From the NCBI RefSeq assembly GCF_002929495.1, contig NZ_PJJJ01000030.1:114414-178413 (forward strand): a stretch of DNA of 64,000 nucleotides, in the 5' to 3' direction. Position numbers and translations under genes: made by a program. Below the pieces are notes generated by a model. That model made no database searches. It saw nothing but the letters and a program-made list of their open reading frames with translations, and was not told the DNA's origin. Origin of the DNA: Cryobacterium sp. Y82. GTDB taxonomy: Bacteria > Actinomycetota > Actinomycetes > Actinomycetales > Microbacteriaceae. Of the stretch, positions 16,937 through 24,900 are shown one piece after another (the stretch's first letter is position 1; each line of letters opens with the position of its first letter).

Positions 16937-19577
16937 CGACACCACGGGCAATTCCGACTCGATTAGCCCCGAAGAGACCGCTGCAACCGCGGCCGCTGCG
17001 GCAGCCCACCTCGTGCAGCACGGCAAGATCGATCAGGTCGACCTTCAGCTGGAAATGCAGCGTTCCTACCTCGATTATGCGATGAGCGTCATCGTCGGCC
17101 GCGCTCTGCCCGACGTGCGTGACGGTATGAAACCAGTGCACCGACGCGTGATATACGCCATGTTCGACGGCGGCTACCGCCCGGACAAGGCCTTCTCCAA
17201 GTGCGCCCGCGTCGTCGGCGACGTTATGGGACAGTTCCATCCCCACGGTGACTCGTCGATTTACGACGCGCTGGTGCGTCTTGTTCAGCCGTGGAGCCTG
17301 CGGTATCCGCTCGCCCTCGGCCAGGGAAACTTTGGTTCCCCCGGCAATGACGGCGCGGCTGCCCCGCGATATACCGAGACCAAGATGGCCCCGCTGGCCA
17401 TGGAAATGGTTCGTGATATCGACGAAGATACCGTCGATTTTCAGGACAACTACGACGGTCGTACCCTCGAGCCGACCGTGCTGCCGGCTCGCTTTCCAAA
17501 CCTGCTGGTCAACGGCTCGGTCGGTATCGCCGTCGGTATGGCCACCAACATTCCGCCGCACAACCTGCGTGAGGTCGCCGCCGGTGCCCAGTGGTATCTC
17601 GAGAATCCCGACGCTTCCCGCGATGAGCTGCTCGAAGCGCTGATTTCCCGCATCAAGGGACCTGACTTTCCCACCGGCGCCCAGATTCTGGGTGTCAAGG
17701 GTATTCAGGACGCCTATCGCACCGGGCGCGGCTCGATCACCATGCGGGCGGTCGTGAGTATCGAAGAATTGCAGGGCCGCACCTGCCTCGTCATCACCGA
17801 ACTGCCGTACCAGGTGAACCCCGACAACCTCGCCATCAAGATCGCGGACCTGGTCAAGGACGCCAAGGTCACCGGCATTGCGGACATCCGCGATGAGACC
17901 AGTGGTCGCACCGGCCAGCGCCTGGTTATTGTGCTCAAGCGCGATGCCGTCGCCAAGGTCGTGCTGAACAACCTCTACAAGCACACGCAGCTACAGGAGA
18001 ACTTTGGTGCGAATATGCTCGCCATCGTCGACGGCGTGCCGCGTACGCTCGCCCTCGATGGGTTCATCTCGGCCTGGGTCGCTCACCAGGTTGAGGTCAT
18101 CGTTCGGCGCACCCAGTTTCGTCTGAACAAGGCGGAAGCGGATGCCCACATTCTGCGCGGCTACCTCAAGGCGCTGGACGCCCTCGATGAGGTCATCGCA
18201 CTCATCCGTCGCTCGAACACGGTCGACGACGCCCGCGAAGGCCTGATGGCCCTGCTCGACGTCGACAAGCTGCAGGCCGATGCGATCCTCACCATGCAGC
18301 TGCGTCGCCTCGCCGCCCTCGAGCGGCAGAAGATCATCGACCAGGCTGCCGAACTCGAACTGCAGATCGCGGAATTCAAGTCGATTTTGGCCAGCCCCGC
18401 GCGTCAGCGAACGATCATCAGTGAAGAACTCGCGGAGATCACCGCAAAGTTCGGCGACGACCGCCGCACCGAGATCATGTTCGGTTTCGACGGCGACATG
18501 TCGGTCGAAGACCTCATCCCCGAAGAGGAAATGGTGGTCACCGTCACGCGCGGCGGCTACATCAAGCGCACCCGCAGCGACAACTATCGCAACCAACACC
18601 GCGGCGGCAAGGGAGTCAAGGGTGCCCAGCTGCGCGCAGACGACGTGGTCGAACACTTCTTCGTCACCACGACACACCATTGGCTGTTGTTCTTTACCAA
18701 CACCGGTCGGGTGTACCGGGCCAAGGCATACGAAGCCCAGGAATCGGGCCGCGACGCTAAAGGCCAGCACGTCGCCAATCTGCTCGCGCTGCAGCCGGGG
18801 GAGGAAATCGCTCAGATCCTCGATATTCGCGACTACGGGGTGGCCCAGTATCTAACCCTCGCTACCCGCGACGGATTGATCAAGAAGACCCCGCTCAGTG
18901 AGTACGACACCAACCGCACCGGCGGCATCATCGCCATCAAGCTGCGTGAGGGCGACGAGCTCGTTTCGGCACTGCTGGTTGAAGATGATTCCGACCTGCT
19001 GTTGGTGTCTCGTAAGGGCATGTCTATTCGCTTTACCGCGACCGATGAAGCGTTGCGCCCGATGGGGCGGAGCACGTCCGGTGTGATCGGAATGCATTTC
19101 CGCGGCGAGGACAACCTGCTGGACGCATCCGTTATCAACAACGACGGCTACGTCTTTGTGGTGACAGAGGGTGGTTACGCCAAGCGCACCGCCGCTGACC
19201 AATACCGTCTGCAAAATCGCGGCGGCCTGGGGATTAAAGTGGCAAAGCTCAACGACGACCGTGGTGACCTGGTCGGTTCGTTGATTGTGAACCCCGAGGA
19301 TGAGGTCCTTGTGGTTCTTGCCAGTGGCAAGGTGGTACGGTCTGACGTCGCTGAGGTTCCGGCCAAGGGTCGGGACACGATGGGCGTTGTCTTTGCAAAG
19401 TTCGCGGATGAAGACCGAATCATTTCCATCGCGAAAAACATCGAACGTAATCTGGTCGCCACCGATGAAGAAGGCGTGACGGATGCCGACGCACCGGCTG
19501 GTGCCATCGACACCACTGCTGTGGGCGCGGCTGTTCCAAACGCGGATCCAGGGAAAGTAGAGACACCGAATGAGTAG
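16926..19577 (+). CDS. gyrA: DNA gyrase subunit A
   Basis: 883 residues; breakage-rejoining subunit. The catalytic tyrosine is Y149 in AAPRYTET. The quinolone-determining stretch reads [14 protein letters not shown], with the usual sensitive-type serine and aspartate. The GyrA box QRGGKG-like [11 protein letters not shown] and six-bladed C-terminal domain follow. The frame is open upstream into gyrB; TTG at 16926 ([11 protein letters not shown]) is the most likely start, overlapping gyrB by 11 bases, with AAGGA 12 bases before it. An alanine-rich N-terminal segment (about residues 15-30) precedes the core. Confidence 0.96.
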   Translation: MTSDDTTGNSDSISPEETAATAAAAAAHLVQHGKIDQVDLQLEMQRSYLDYAMSVIVGRALPDVRDGMKPVHRRVIYAMFDGGYRPDKAFSKCARVVGDVMGQFHPHGDSSIYDALVRLVQPWSLRYPLALGQGNFGSPGNDGAAAPRYTETKMAPLAMEMVRDIDEDTVDFQDNYDGRTLEPTVLPARFPNLLVNGSVGIAVGMATNIPPHNLREVAAGAQWYLENPDASRDELLEALISRIKGPDFPTGAQILGVKGIQDAYRTGRGSITMRAVVSIEELQGRTCLVITELPYQVNPDNLAIKIADLVKDAKVTGIADIRDETSGRTGQRLVIVLKRDAVAKVVLNNLYKHTQLQENFGANMLAIVDGVPRTLALDGFISAWVAHQVEVIVRRTQFRLNKAEADAHILRGYLKALDALDEVIALIRRSNTVDDAREGLMALLDVDKLQADAILTMQLRRLAALERQKIIDQAAELELQIAEFKSILASPARQRTIISEELAEITAKFGDDRRTEIMFGFDGDMSVEDLIPEEEMVVTVTRGGYIKRTRSDNYRNQHRGGKGVKGAQLRADDVVEHFFVTTTHHWLLFFTNTGRVYRAKAYEAQESGRDAKGQHVANLLALQPGEEIAQILDIRDYGVAQYLTLATRDGLIKKTPLSEYDTNRTGGIIAIKLREGDELVSALLVEDDSDLLLVSRKGMSIRFTATDEALRPMGRSTSGVIGMHFRGEDNLLDASVINNDGYVFVVTEGGYAKRTAADQYRLQNRGGLGIKVAKLNDDRGDLVGSLIVNPEDEVLVVLASGKVVRSDVAEVPAKGRDTMGVVFAKFADEDRIISIAKNIERNLVATDEEGVTDADAPAGAIDTTAVGAAVPNADPGKVETPNE

Positions 19578-19974
19578 CGTTGCCGAAAAACTCGCCAAGA
19601 AGTCGACTCGCAAAACCGCGAGTAAGCAGGTTCGTCTCAAATTGGTCTACGTCGACTTCTGGTCGAGCGTAAAACTGTCATTCCTGGTGGCGGTCTGCCT
19701 CGCTATCGTCACGATAGTGGCGACGTTCCTCACCTACACAGTGCTTGTGCAGACTACGGTTCTGACCACGGTCGACGAGCTATACGCGACCGTAGCGGGT
19801 GAATCGGCCGACCTGGCCGCCATCCTCTCGATCGGCAATGTCATGGGCTTTGCGGTCGTTGTGGCCGTGCTGAACATGGTTGTGATAACCGCCCTAGGCG
19901 CTATCTACGCCGTGCTGTACAACCTGAGCGTCAAAATTACCGGCGGCCTGCTCGTCGGCTTCACCAATAACTAA
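19570..19974 (+). CDS. DUF3566 membrane protein
   Basis: 134 residues, overlapping the gyrA stop codon by 8 bases. A basic N-terminal tail ([15 protein letters not shown]) is followed by two membrane spans (about residues 38-62 and 92-120). DUF3566 proteins sit next to gyrA throughout actinobacteria; their role is not known to me with certainty. The overlap suggests co-translation with gyrase. Confidence 0.9.
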   Translation: MSSVAEKLAKKSTRKTASKQVRLKLVYVDFWSSVKLSFLVAVCLAIVTIVATFLTYTVLVQTTVLTTVDELYATVAGESADLAAILSIGNVMGFAVVVAVLNMVVITALGAIYAVLYNLSVKITGGLLVGFTNN

Positions 19975-19976
19975 TC

Positions 19977-20025
19977 GGCCCTTTGTGCGATTGAGGGCTG
20001 TTTTTACCCCAAAGAAGCAGCCCTC
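19977..20025 (+). terminator. Terminator region after gyrA/DUF3566
   Basis: GGCCCT near 19978 can pair with AGGGCT at 19994-19999 and is followed by GTTTTT. A second, alternative stem pairs GAGGGCTG (19993-20000) with CAGCCCTC (20018-20025). Either form would end the gyrB-gyrA-DUF3566 transcript. Confidence 0.6.
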
Positions 20026-20115
20026 GCAAGCCAAATTCACGTTTTTTCTCCGTGCGGACGGTGACTCGATTTCAGGTTCCGGCGAGATTCCGGTAGTCTT
20101 CAATCTGCCCAAGAG

Positions 20116-20189
20116 GGGGATATAGCTCAGTTGGTTAGAGCGCTTCACTGATAATGAAGAGGTCCCAGGTTCAAATCCCGGTATCCCCA
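20116..20189 (+). tRNA. tRNA-Ile (GAT)
   Basis: 74 bases forming a full cloverleaf. Acceptor strands GGGGATA and TATCCCC pair, the D arm is TAGCTCAGTTGGTTAGAG, the anticodon loop CTGATAA gives GAT, and the T arm contains GGTTCAAATCC. CCA is not encoded. Confidence 0.97.
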
Positions 20190-20276
20190 CTTTGCGAAGT
20201 TTGTACCGATGAAGCACAGCTTCATCGGCGCCGGCGTCGCAGAAACGCTGGTGCGTTTCTCATAGTTCCAGCGCGC

Positions 20277-20349
20277 GGGGCCATAGCTCAATTGGTAGAG
20301 CGCCTGCTTTGCAAGCAGGAGGTCCGGGGTTCGATTCCCCGTGGCTCCA
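20277..20349 (+). tRNA. tRNA-Ala (TGC)
   Basis: 73 bases; acceptor GGGGCCA pairs with TGGCTCC through one G-T wobble. The anticodon loop TTTGCAA gives TGC, and the T loop is GTTCGATTC. It lies 87 bases after tRNA-Ile, the usual pair near gyrA. Confidence 0.97.
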
Positions 20350-20361
20350 CAATTCAGGATC

Positions 20362-20388
20362 AAGGCCCGTCTTCGGACGGGCCTTTCG
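20362..20388 (+). terminator. Terminator after tRNA-Ala
   Basis: Perfect 10-base stem AAGGCCCGTC/GACGGGCCTT closed by a TTCG tetraloop. The T run is short (TTTCG). Confidence 0.8.
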
Positions 20389-20491
20389 TGTATCCGTGTG
20401 GAGTCGGTGTGCGGCGGTACCGTACGCAAACGGTGCGCATCCATTATTAAGGCCGTAGTAGGTCCGTGGTGGCCAGCGCAGCGCTTAACGC

Positions 20492-20529
20492 AGCAGAGCC
20501 CGCATCCGACGATGGATGCGGGCTCTGCT
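20492..20529. terminator. Strong hairpin without T run
   Basis: Perfect 16-base stem (AGCAGAGCCCGCATCC at 20492-20507, complement at 20514-20529) with a 6-base loop. It lies 20 bases beyond the stop codon of the minus-strand gene at 20550. Neither side has a T run, so it may act as a bidirectional RNA 3' end or block between operons. Confidence 0.55.
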
Positions 20530-20549
20530 CGAGCTGGTGGGCGCTTGCC

Positions 20550-21077
20550 CTAGTCTTCCTGCGCAGTGGCCGGCTCGACCTCATCGTCGGTGACCCAGAG
20601 CTCGTCGTCGGCGCGAAAAGTCTGCCAGACGGCGTACGCGACGCCCACGGCGGCGACGACGGCAAGGCCGAGGGCGAAGTACGTTCCAGCACCGGGGCCC
20701 TTCGGTTCGGCCACAACGGGCTTTTGAAAGCGGATGCGGCCGATCGCTGCCCGAACGCGGGCGTCGCGCGCGACGTCCCCGACGGACATGACCGTTCCGA
20801 TAGCCGTTCCGATACCGGGTAGGACATCGTTGACCACTCGGCGTCGCACACCGTCGGCCGCGTCGTGGGTGGCGTTAACGCTCGGGCGAACGTAGTGGTC
20901 ATAACCCTCGCGAACGCGCGGACCTACTTCTTCGCGCGCGAGTACGCTGGCCTGATGACCGGCTTGGCGAGCGAGAACATTGGCTCGCTCCAGAACCTCT
21001 TGTTGGTGGCTCCATAGTTCGTCTGCGCTTTTGCGCAGCCGAGTGAGTTCCTTGCGGCGCTTGCGTGACAGGCTCAT
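20550..21077 (-). CDS. Single-span membrane protein of unknown function
   Basis: 175 residues. The N-terminus is very basic and helical (SLSRKRRKELTRLRKSADEL), followed by a long helical region with VGPRVREGYDHYVRPSVNA, and one membrane span near the C-terminus (TYFALGLAVVAAVGVAYAVW) ending in an acidic tail. ATG 21077 was chosen for the GGAGGG 7 bases upstream, although the frame reads back to 21173. It resembles hypothetical actinobacterial proteins found at this locus; I do not recognise a function. It is divergent from ppiA. Confidence 0.75.
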   Translation of the reverse strand: MSLSRKRRKELTRLRKSADELWSHQQEVLERANVLARQAGHQASVLAREEVGPRVREGYDHYVRPSVNATHDAADGVRRRVVNDVLPGIGTAIGTVMSVGDVARDARVRAAIGRIRFQKPVVAEPKGPGAGTYFALGLAVVAAVGVAYAVWQTFRADDELWVTDDEVEPATAQED

Positions 21078-21229
21078 CTGGACCCTCCATCGATGTCGTG
21101 TGGCGAATGTGTATCTATCTTGCCACTGAGTGCCCATCTTGCCACTCAATCTCCGTGTTGCCAGCGAATGCACTGGGAGCGCGTGGCGGTAGTCAGATTC
21201 GGCGGAGATTGCTGTGCAAGAATCGGTGT
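21078..21229. promoter_or_regulatory. Divergent promoter region with 11-base direct repeats
   Basis: Between the membrane-protein gene and ppiA. ATCTTGCCACT occurs at 21117-21127 and 21136-21146, 19 bases apart, with a weaker third TTGCCA nearby. The arrangement looks like a regulator site, but no promoter hexamers were fixed. Confidence 0.4.
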
Positions 21230-21769
21230 ATGTCTAAGCACACCGCTGTCGCCACCCTAAACACCACCCTCGGACCGATCAAGGTCAACCTTTTCGGCAA
21301 TCACGCGCCGAAGACGGTCAAGAATTTCGTCGGCCTTGCGACCGGCGATATCGAGTGGAAGCACCCCGCAACGGGCGTTGCCTCCTCTACGCCGCTCTAC
21401 GACGGCACGATTTTTCACCGCATTATCAAAGACTTCATGATTCAGGCTGGCGACCCGCTCGGCCAGGGCACCGGTGGCCCGGGCTACCAGTTCGACGACG
21501 AAATCAGCCCCGACCTCGACTTCACCCAGCCCTATGTGCTCGCCATGGCAAACGCTGGAATCCAGGGTGGCCACGGCACGAATGGCTCGCAGTTCTTCAT
21601 CACCGTCGTTCCGACCACCTGGCTTCAGGGTAAGCACACCATCTTTGGTGCCGTCGAAGACGAAGACAGTCGCGCAATCGTTGCCAAGCTCGCGACTGTC
21701 GCCACGGATGGCCGCGACCGTCCCCTCGAAGACGTTTCCATTCAGAGTGTCTCTGTCGAGTCCGTCTAG
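21230..21769 (+). CDS. ppiA: Peptidyl-prolyl cis-trans isomerase (cyclophilin)
   Basis: 179 residues, cytoplasmic (no signal peptide). Cyclophilin motifs are complete: FHRIIKDFMIQAGDP, GTGGPGYQFDDE, LAMANAG and NGSQFFITVVPT, with the active-site arginine in FHR and the phenylalanine in QFFIT. ATG 21230 gives the standard start MSKHTAVATLNT; the frame is open further upstream but without conservation. Confidence 0.95.
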   Translation: MSKHTAVATLNTTLGPIKVNLFGNHAPKTVKNFVGLATGDIEWKHPATGVASSTPLYDGTIFHRIIKDFMIQAGDPLGQGTGGPGYQFDDEISPDLDFTQPYVLAMANAGIQGGHGTNGSQFFITVVPTTWLQGKHTIFGAVEDEDSRAIVAKLATVATDGRDRPLEDVSIQSVSVESV

Positions 21770-21789
21770 CCAGTACCCATCAACAGAGA

Positions 21790-22632
21790 ATGACTGATCT
21801 GCCGGTCTCGGCGGCGAATTTTTGTTACCGCCATCCGGGGCGGCAGAGCTTCATTCTGTGTCAGCGTTGCGGCCGCACCATTTGCGCCGAGTGCCAAACC
21901 CAGGCCGCTGTCGGGGTTATCTGCCCCGAGTGCATGAAAATGCAGCGCAAGAACGCTCCCCGTACCAAGCCGGCCGTACTCACCAGATTGACCGGGAGTG
22001 GCCAGCCGACGGTGACCTATGCGCTCATCGCACTCACCGTATTCGTGTTCGTCCTGCAATGGATCCCGGGCCTCGGGATCACCCAGCGATTCGCATACGT
22101 ACCAGCTTTCACCATTATCGAGCCGTGGCGCATGCTGACCAGTGTCTTTCTGCATTCGCAGGGTGGACTACCGTTTCACGTGCTGCTGAACATGTATGCG
22201 CTCTGGATATTCGGTCCGATGCTGGAAGGAATGCTTGGCCGCGCACGCTTTCTGGCACTGTATCTGATCAGCGGGTTCGCGGGTTCGGTCGGCGTTCTGG
22301 TTCTGGCGCCGTTCACCTCCGTCGTTGGGGCGTCAGGAGCATTGTTCGGACTCATGGGCGCGTTCCTGATTATTCAACGAGGTCTGGGTGGAAACTCGAA
22401 GCAACTGCTGGTGCTCCTCGGTATCAACGTTGTCGTGAGCTTTATACCCGGGATTGCATGGCAAGCCCACCTCGGCGGCATCGTCGGGGGCGCACTGATT
22501 GGGTTCGTGCTCATGCGCACCCGACGACCCAACCAAAAGGGTTTGCAGATCGTTCTGATCGCGGCGGTTGCTGTTCTCTTTGTGGCTATTGCCGTAGTCA
22601 GAATCTTGAGCCTGCTCGCACCGGTGGGATAG
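21790..22632 (+). CDS. Rhomboid-family intramembrane serine protease with N-terminal zinc ribbon
   Basis: 280 residues. The N-terminal 50 residues contain paired cysteines (CYRH, CQRCGRTIC, CAEC, CPEC), a B-box-like zinc ribbon. The membrane part has six or seven spans. The catalytic serine is S182 in GASGALFG and the partner histidine H227 in AHLGG; the HVLLNMYALWIFG segment is the rhomboid signature. It cleaves membrane protein substrates within the bilayer; substrates are unknown. It follows ppiA by 20 bases. Confidence 0.93.
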   Translation: MTDLPVSAANFCYRHPGRQSFILCQRCGRTICAECQTQAAVGVICPECMKMQRKNAPRTKPAVLTRLTGSGQPTVTYALIALTVFVFVLQWIPGLGITQRFAYVPAFTIIEPWRMLTSVFLHSQGGLPFHVLLNMYALWIFGPMLEGMLGRARFLALYLISGFAGSVGVLVLAPFTSVVGASGALFGLMGAFLIIQRGLGGNSKQLLVLLGINVVVSFIPGIAWQAHLGGIVGGALIGFVLMRTRRPNQKGLQIVLIAAVAVLFVAIAVVRILSLLAPVG

Positions 22633-22667
22633 TCAGCGGCAAGGTCCTTCGCCATTCGCATCTCGAG

Positions 22668-22688
22668 TTATCCACAGGTTTATCCACA
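22668..22688 (+). promoter_or_regulatory. Tandem pair of consensus DnaA boxes
   Basis: TTATCCACA at 22668-22676 and again at 22680-22688, both perfect and in the same direction, separated by three bases. They lie in the gap between the rhomboid gene and crgA, about 11 kb from oriC. Confidence 0.9.
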
Positions 22689-22753
22689 TGGGGATAATTA
22701 CACCGGTGTCATTACCCTCACTACAGCGCCCCGGTAACCGGGAGATGAGCGTT

Positions 22754-22780
22754 CGATGAACGGTCTAAGACCGTTCATCG
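22754..22780. repeat. Perfect 13-base inverted repeat downstream of crgA
   Basis: CGATGAACGGTCT, one base, then its exact complement. It sits in the convergent gap just past the crgA stop codon. There is no T run, so it is either an RNA-end hairpin for both flanking genes or a protein-binding palindrome. Confidence 0.6.
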
Positions 22781-22794
22781 GTCGGAGTGAAGAG

Positions 22795-23040
22795 TTAGCG
22801 CCACCGGGTCGTCATGAGAAAGCCGATGAAGGCGATTCCGAAGCCGACGAGAATGTTCATGGCACCGAGCCCCGCGATGGGAAGCTGGCTGCCACTGACA
22901 TAAAACACGATGATCCAGGCCAGACCGAGCAGCATGAAGCCGAACATGACCGGCTTGAACCAGACGGCATTGGGCGCGTCATCGTTTGAGCGGGCGACTT
23001 CGGTGCGGGCGGGCCGGGTGCGGGGATTCTTACGTGCCAT
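22795..23040 (-). CDS. crgA: Cell division protein CrgA
   Basis: 81 residues with two membrane spans (about residues 30-50 and 59-76) and a basic cytoplasmic N-terminus. CrgA is an actinobacterial septum protein that contacts FtsZ and penicillin-binding proteins. The conserved WFKPVMFGFMLLGLAWI and C-terminal TRWR end identify it. It is divergent from the sortase gene and close to the pknA/pknB cell-wall cluster, as in other actinobacteria. Confidence 0.95.
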   Translation of the reverse strand: MARKNPRTRPARTEVARSNDDAPNAVWFKPVMFGFMLLGLAWIIVFYVSGSQLPIAGLGAMNILVGFGIAFIGFLMTTRWR

Positions 23041-23120
23041 TCTGCGATCCTAGCGTCTTCGCCTGTTTCAGTTGATCTGGCGCGGGGTCCTGCTGCCAAT
23101 CAGGTCGGTAGACTCGCAGT

Positions 23121-23939
23121 ATGTGCCCTCAAGCTGATGATCCCATCATGATCGTCAGCAAGCGCCCGCGACGGGCGAAATCGGGCAGGATCAGCGCGGT
23201 CGGCGTGCTGGGTGAACTTCTCATGACCTCGGCCGCTCTCGTGTTGCTCTTTCTAGGCTGGCAGCTCTGGTGGAATGACATGCTTATGGCCAACTCGCAA
23301 TCCTCAGCTGCACGTCAGATCAGCCAGGATTGGATCGATTCAAACTTGTCAACGCCGGAACCCGTTCCGAGCGTCGACCCGGCTGAACCGAGCGCCGAAG
23401 CGATCGCAGTCGGCTACGGAGCGCCGATTGTGGCTGCCGTTCCGGCGAATGCCACAGCTTTCGCGGTGCTCTACGTTCCTCGTTTCGGCGTCGACTATCG
23501 CCGCACCATTGCCGAGGGCACCGGACATGACGTCTTGAACAGCAACCGTTTGGGCATTGGACACTATGAGGGCACGGAAATGCCGGGGGCGGTCGGCAAC
23601 TTCGCCGTAGCCGCCCACCGCAGCGCGTTTGGCGGCGGTATGCATCTGATCAACGAACTTCAGCTCGGGGATGCCATTTACGTTCAGACTGCCGACGGCT
23701 ACTACACCTACCGGTATCGCGATACCGAGTACGTGGCGCCCTCACAGGTACAGGTGCTGGCATCCGTTCCAAACAATCCCGATGCAACCGCAGTGGACCG
23801 CATCATCACCCTGACCAGTTGCAACCCGCTCTATTCCACCGCGGAACGCATCATCGCTTACGGCGTGCTCGAATCATGGCAGCCGCTCGCGGCTGGCGCT
23901 CCCGTCGAACTCGCACCGATCATCGCAGCACAGGGCTAG
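23121..23939 (+). CDS. Class E sortase
   Basis: 272 residues with one N-terminal membrane anchor (about residues 28-48) after a basic tail, then an extracytoplasmic catalytic domain. The sortase triad is visible: H166 (AAHRSA), C234 (LTSCNP) and R243 (ERIIAYG). Class E enzymes anchor surface proteins with LAXTG-type signals in high-GC actinobacteria. No substrate gene with such a signal is complete in this window. The start could also be ATG 23148. A 53-residue membrane protein gene follows after 8 bases. Confidence 0.92.
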   Translation: MCPQADDPIMIVSKRPRRAKSGRISAVGVLGELLMTSAALVLLFLGWQLWWNDMLMANSQSSAARQISQDWIDSNLSTPEPVPSVDPAEPSAEAIAVGYGAPIVAAVPANATAFAVLYVPRFGVDYRRTIAEGTGHDVLNSNRLGIGHYEGTEMPGAVGNFAVAAHRSAFGGGMHLINELQLGDAIYVQTADGYYTYRYRDTEYVAPSQVQVLASVPNNPDATAVDRIITLTSCNPLYSTAERIIAYGVLESWQPLAAGAPVELAPIIAAQG

Positions 23940-23947
23940 GAGGCTCC

Positions 23948-24109
23948 ATGTACGCAGCACTGTGGCGTGTTCTTCCCGGACCAATCTGGGTGCGCGTTAT
24001 TCTTGTACTGATCCTGCTGCTCGCCGTGCTCGCCGTGCTCGCCACCTGGGTGTACCCGTGGATCGACAGCATCATTAACAATCAGGAAGCGACGGTGGGT
24101 GGCTCATGA
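23948..24109 (+). CDS. Small single-span membrane protein
   Basis: 53 residues, preceded by TAGGAGG. It begins MYAALWRVLPGPIWVRVIL and has one span (about residues 17-42), then a short polar tail. It overlaps the next gene by four bases (ATGA) and follows the sortase by 8 bases, so it is an operon member. Small proteins like this sit between sortase E and the amidotransferase gene in related genomes; the function is unknown. Confidence 0.85.
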   Translation: MYAALWRVLPGPIWVRVILVLILLLAVLAVLATWVYPWIDSIINNQEATVGGS

Positions 24110-24744
24110 CCCGTATTCTCGTGATCGATAACTACGACAGTTTTGTCTATACGCTCAACGGCTACCTGATGGAGCTCGGCGCGGATACCGAGGTCGTGCG
24201 CAACGATTCCTTCGAAAACGCGGATGCCGTCTCCCGCATCGCCGACTTCGACGGCGTTTTGATCTCGCCGGGTCCCGGTAAGCCTTCAGATGCCGGTGTG
24301 TCTATTGCCGTGGTCGAGGCGGCCTTGGCCACCGACCTTCCTTTGTTCGGCGTATGCCTGGGCCATCAGGCCATCGCGGAGGCCTTTGGGGCTACGGTGA
24401 CCAATGCCGAAGAACTCATGCACGGAAAAACGTCACTCATTACGCACGATGGCAGCGACTTCTACGGCGGAGTACCGCAGCCATTCACAGCCACTCGGTA
24501 CCACTCGCTCGCCGTCGTCGCGTCGACCGTTCCAAGTGACCTTGTCGTGACGTCGCGCACGCAGGGCGGCGTCATTATGGGGCTGCGGCACGCATCCGCT
24601 CCCATTTTGGGCGTGCAATTTCACCCGGAGTCGGTGCTCACCGAGGGCGGGTACCTCATGCTCGGGAACTGGCTGGCCTTGGCTGGCCTGGATGGTGCAC
24701 AGGAGACCGCCAAGACCCTGCATCCGTTGTTACGCCTTACCTGA
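24106..24744 (+). CDS. pabA: Glutamine amidotransferase, anthranilate/aminodeoxychorismate synthase component II type
   Basis: 212 residues; class I glutaminase that passes ammonia to a chorismate-using partner for folate or tryptophan synthesis. The nucleophile is C84 in GVCLGHQ, with H173 and E175 in QFHPES completing the triad. ILVIDNYDSFVYTLNGYL is the PabA/TrpG start. No component I gene is nearby; in actinobacteria this copy is normally found here, next to sortase and pknB. Whether it serves PabB or TrpE cannot be told. Confidence 0.92.
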   Translation: MTRILVIDNYDSFVYTLNGYLMELGADTEVVRNDSFENADAVSRIADFDGVLISPGPGKPSDAGVSIAVVEAALATDLPLFGVCLGHQAIAEAFGATVTNAEELMHGKTSLITHDGSDFYGGVPQPFTATRYHSLAVVASTVPSDLVVTSRTQGGVIMGLRHASAPILGVQFHPESVLTEGGYLMLGNWLALAGLDGAQETAKTLHPLLRLT

Positions 24745-24865
24745 ATCCACTCCGTGTGCTTTGGCCAAAGCCCGGACAGTAAAGAGGGCGAGGCCTGCGT
24801 GGTGCCGGCGACGGGCCAATCTGCTGGACCCACCTTATGACCGCCGGTCCGGTTTATAAACTGGG

Positions 24866-24897
24866 CCGGCGGACGGGGCCCGGGCCCCGTCCGCCGG
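24866..24897. terminator. 32-base perfect palindrome between convergent genes
   Basis: CCGGCGGACGGGGCCC is followed with no spacer by its exact complement. A second weaker symmetry (CCGCCGG near 24841 with CCGGCGG near 24866) surrounds TTTATAAA. It lies three bases from the pknB stop codon and after pabA, so it likely ends transcripts from both sides. Confidence 0.65.
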
Positions 24898-24900
24898 ACG

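Noticed and set aside
22169..22182. GTTTCACGTG followed by CTGC inside the rhomboid gene
   Set aside because: Only one and a half arms of parS match; the right arm is lost, so ParB binding is not supported.
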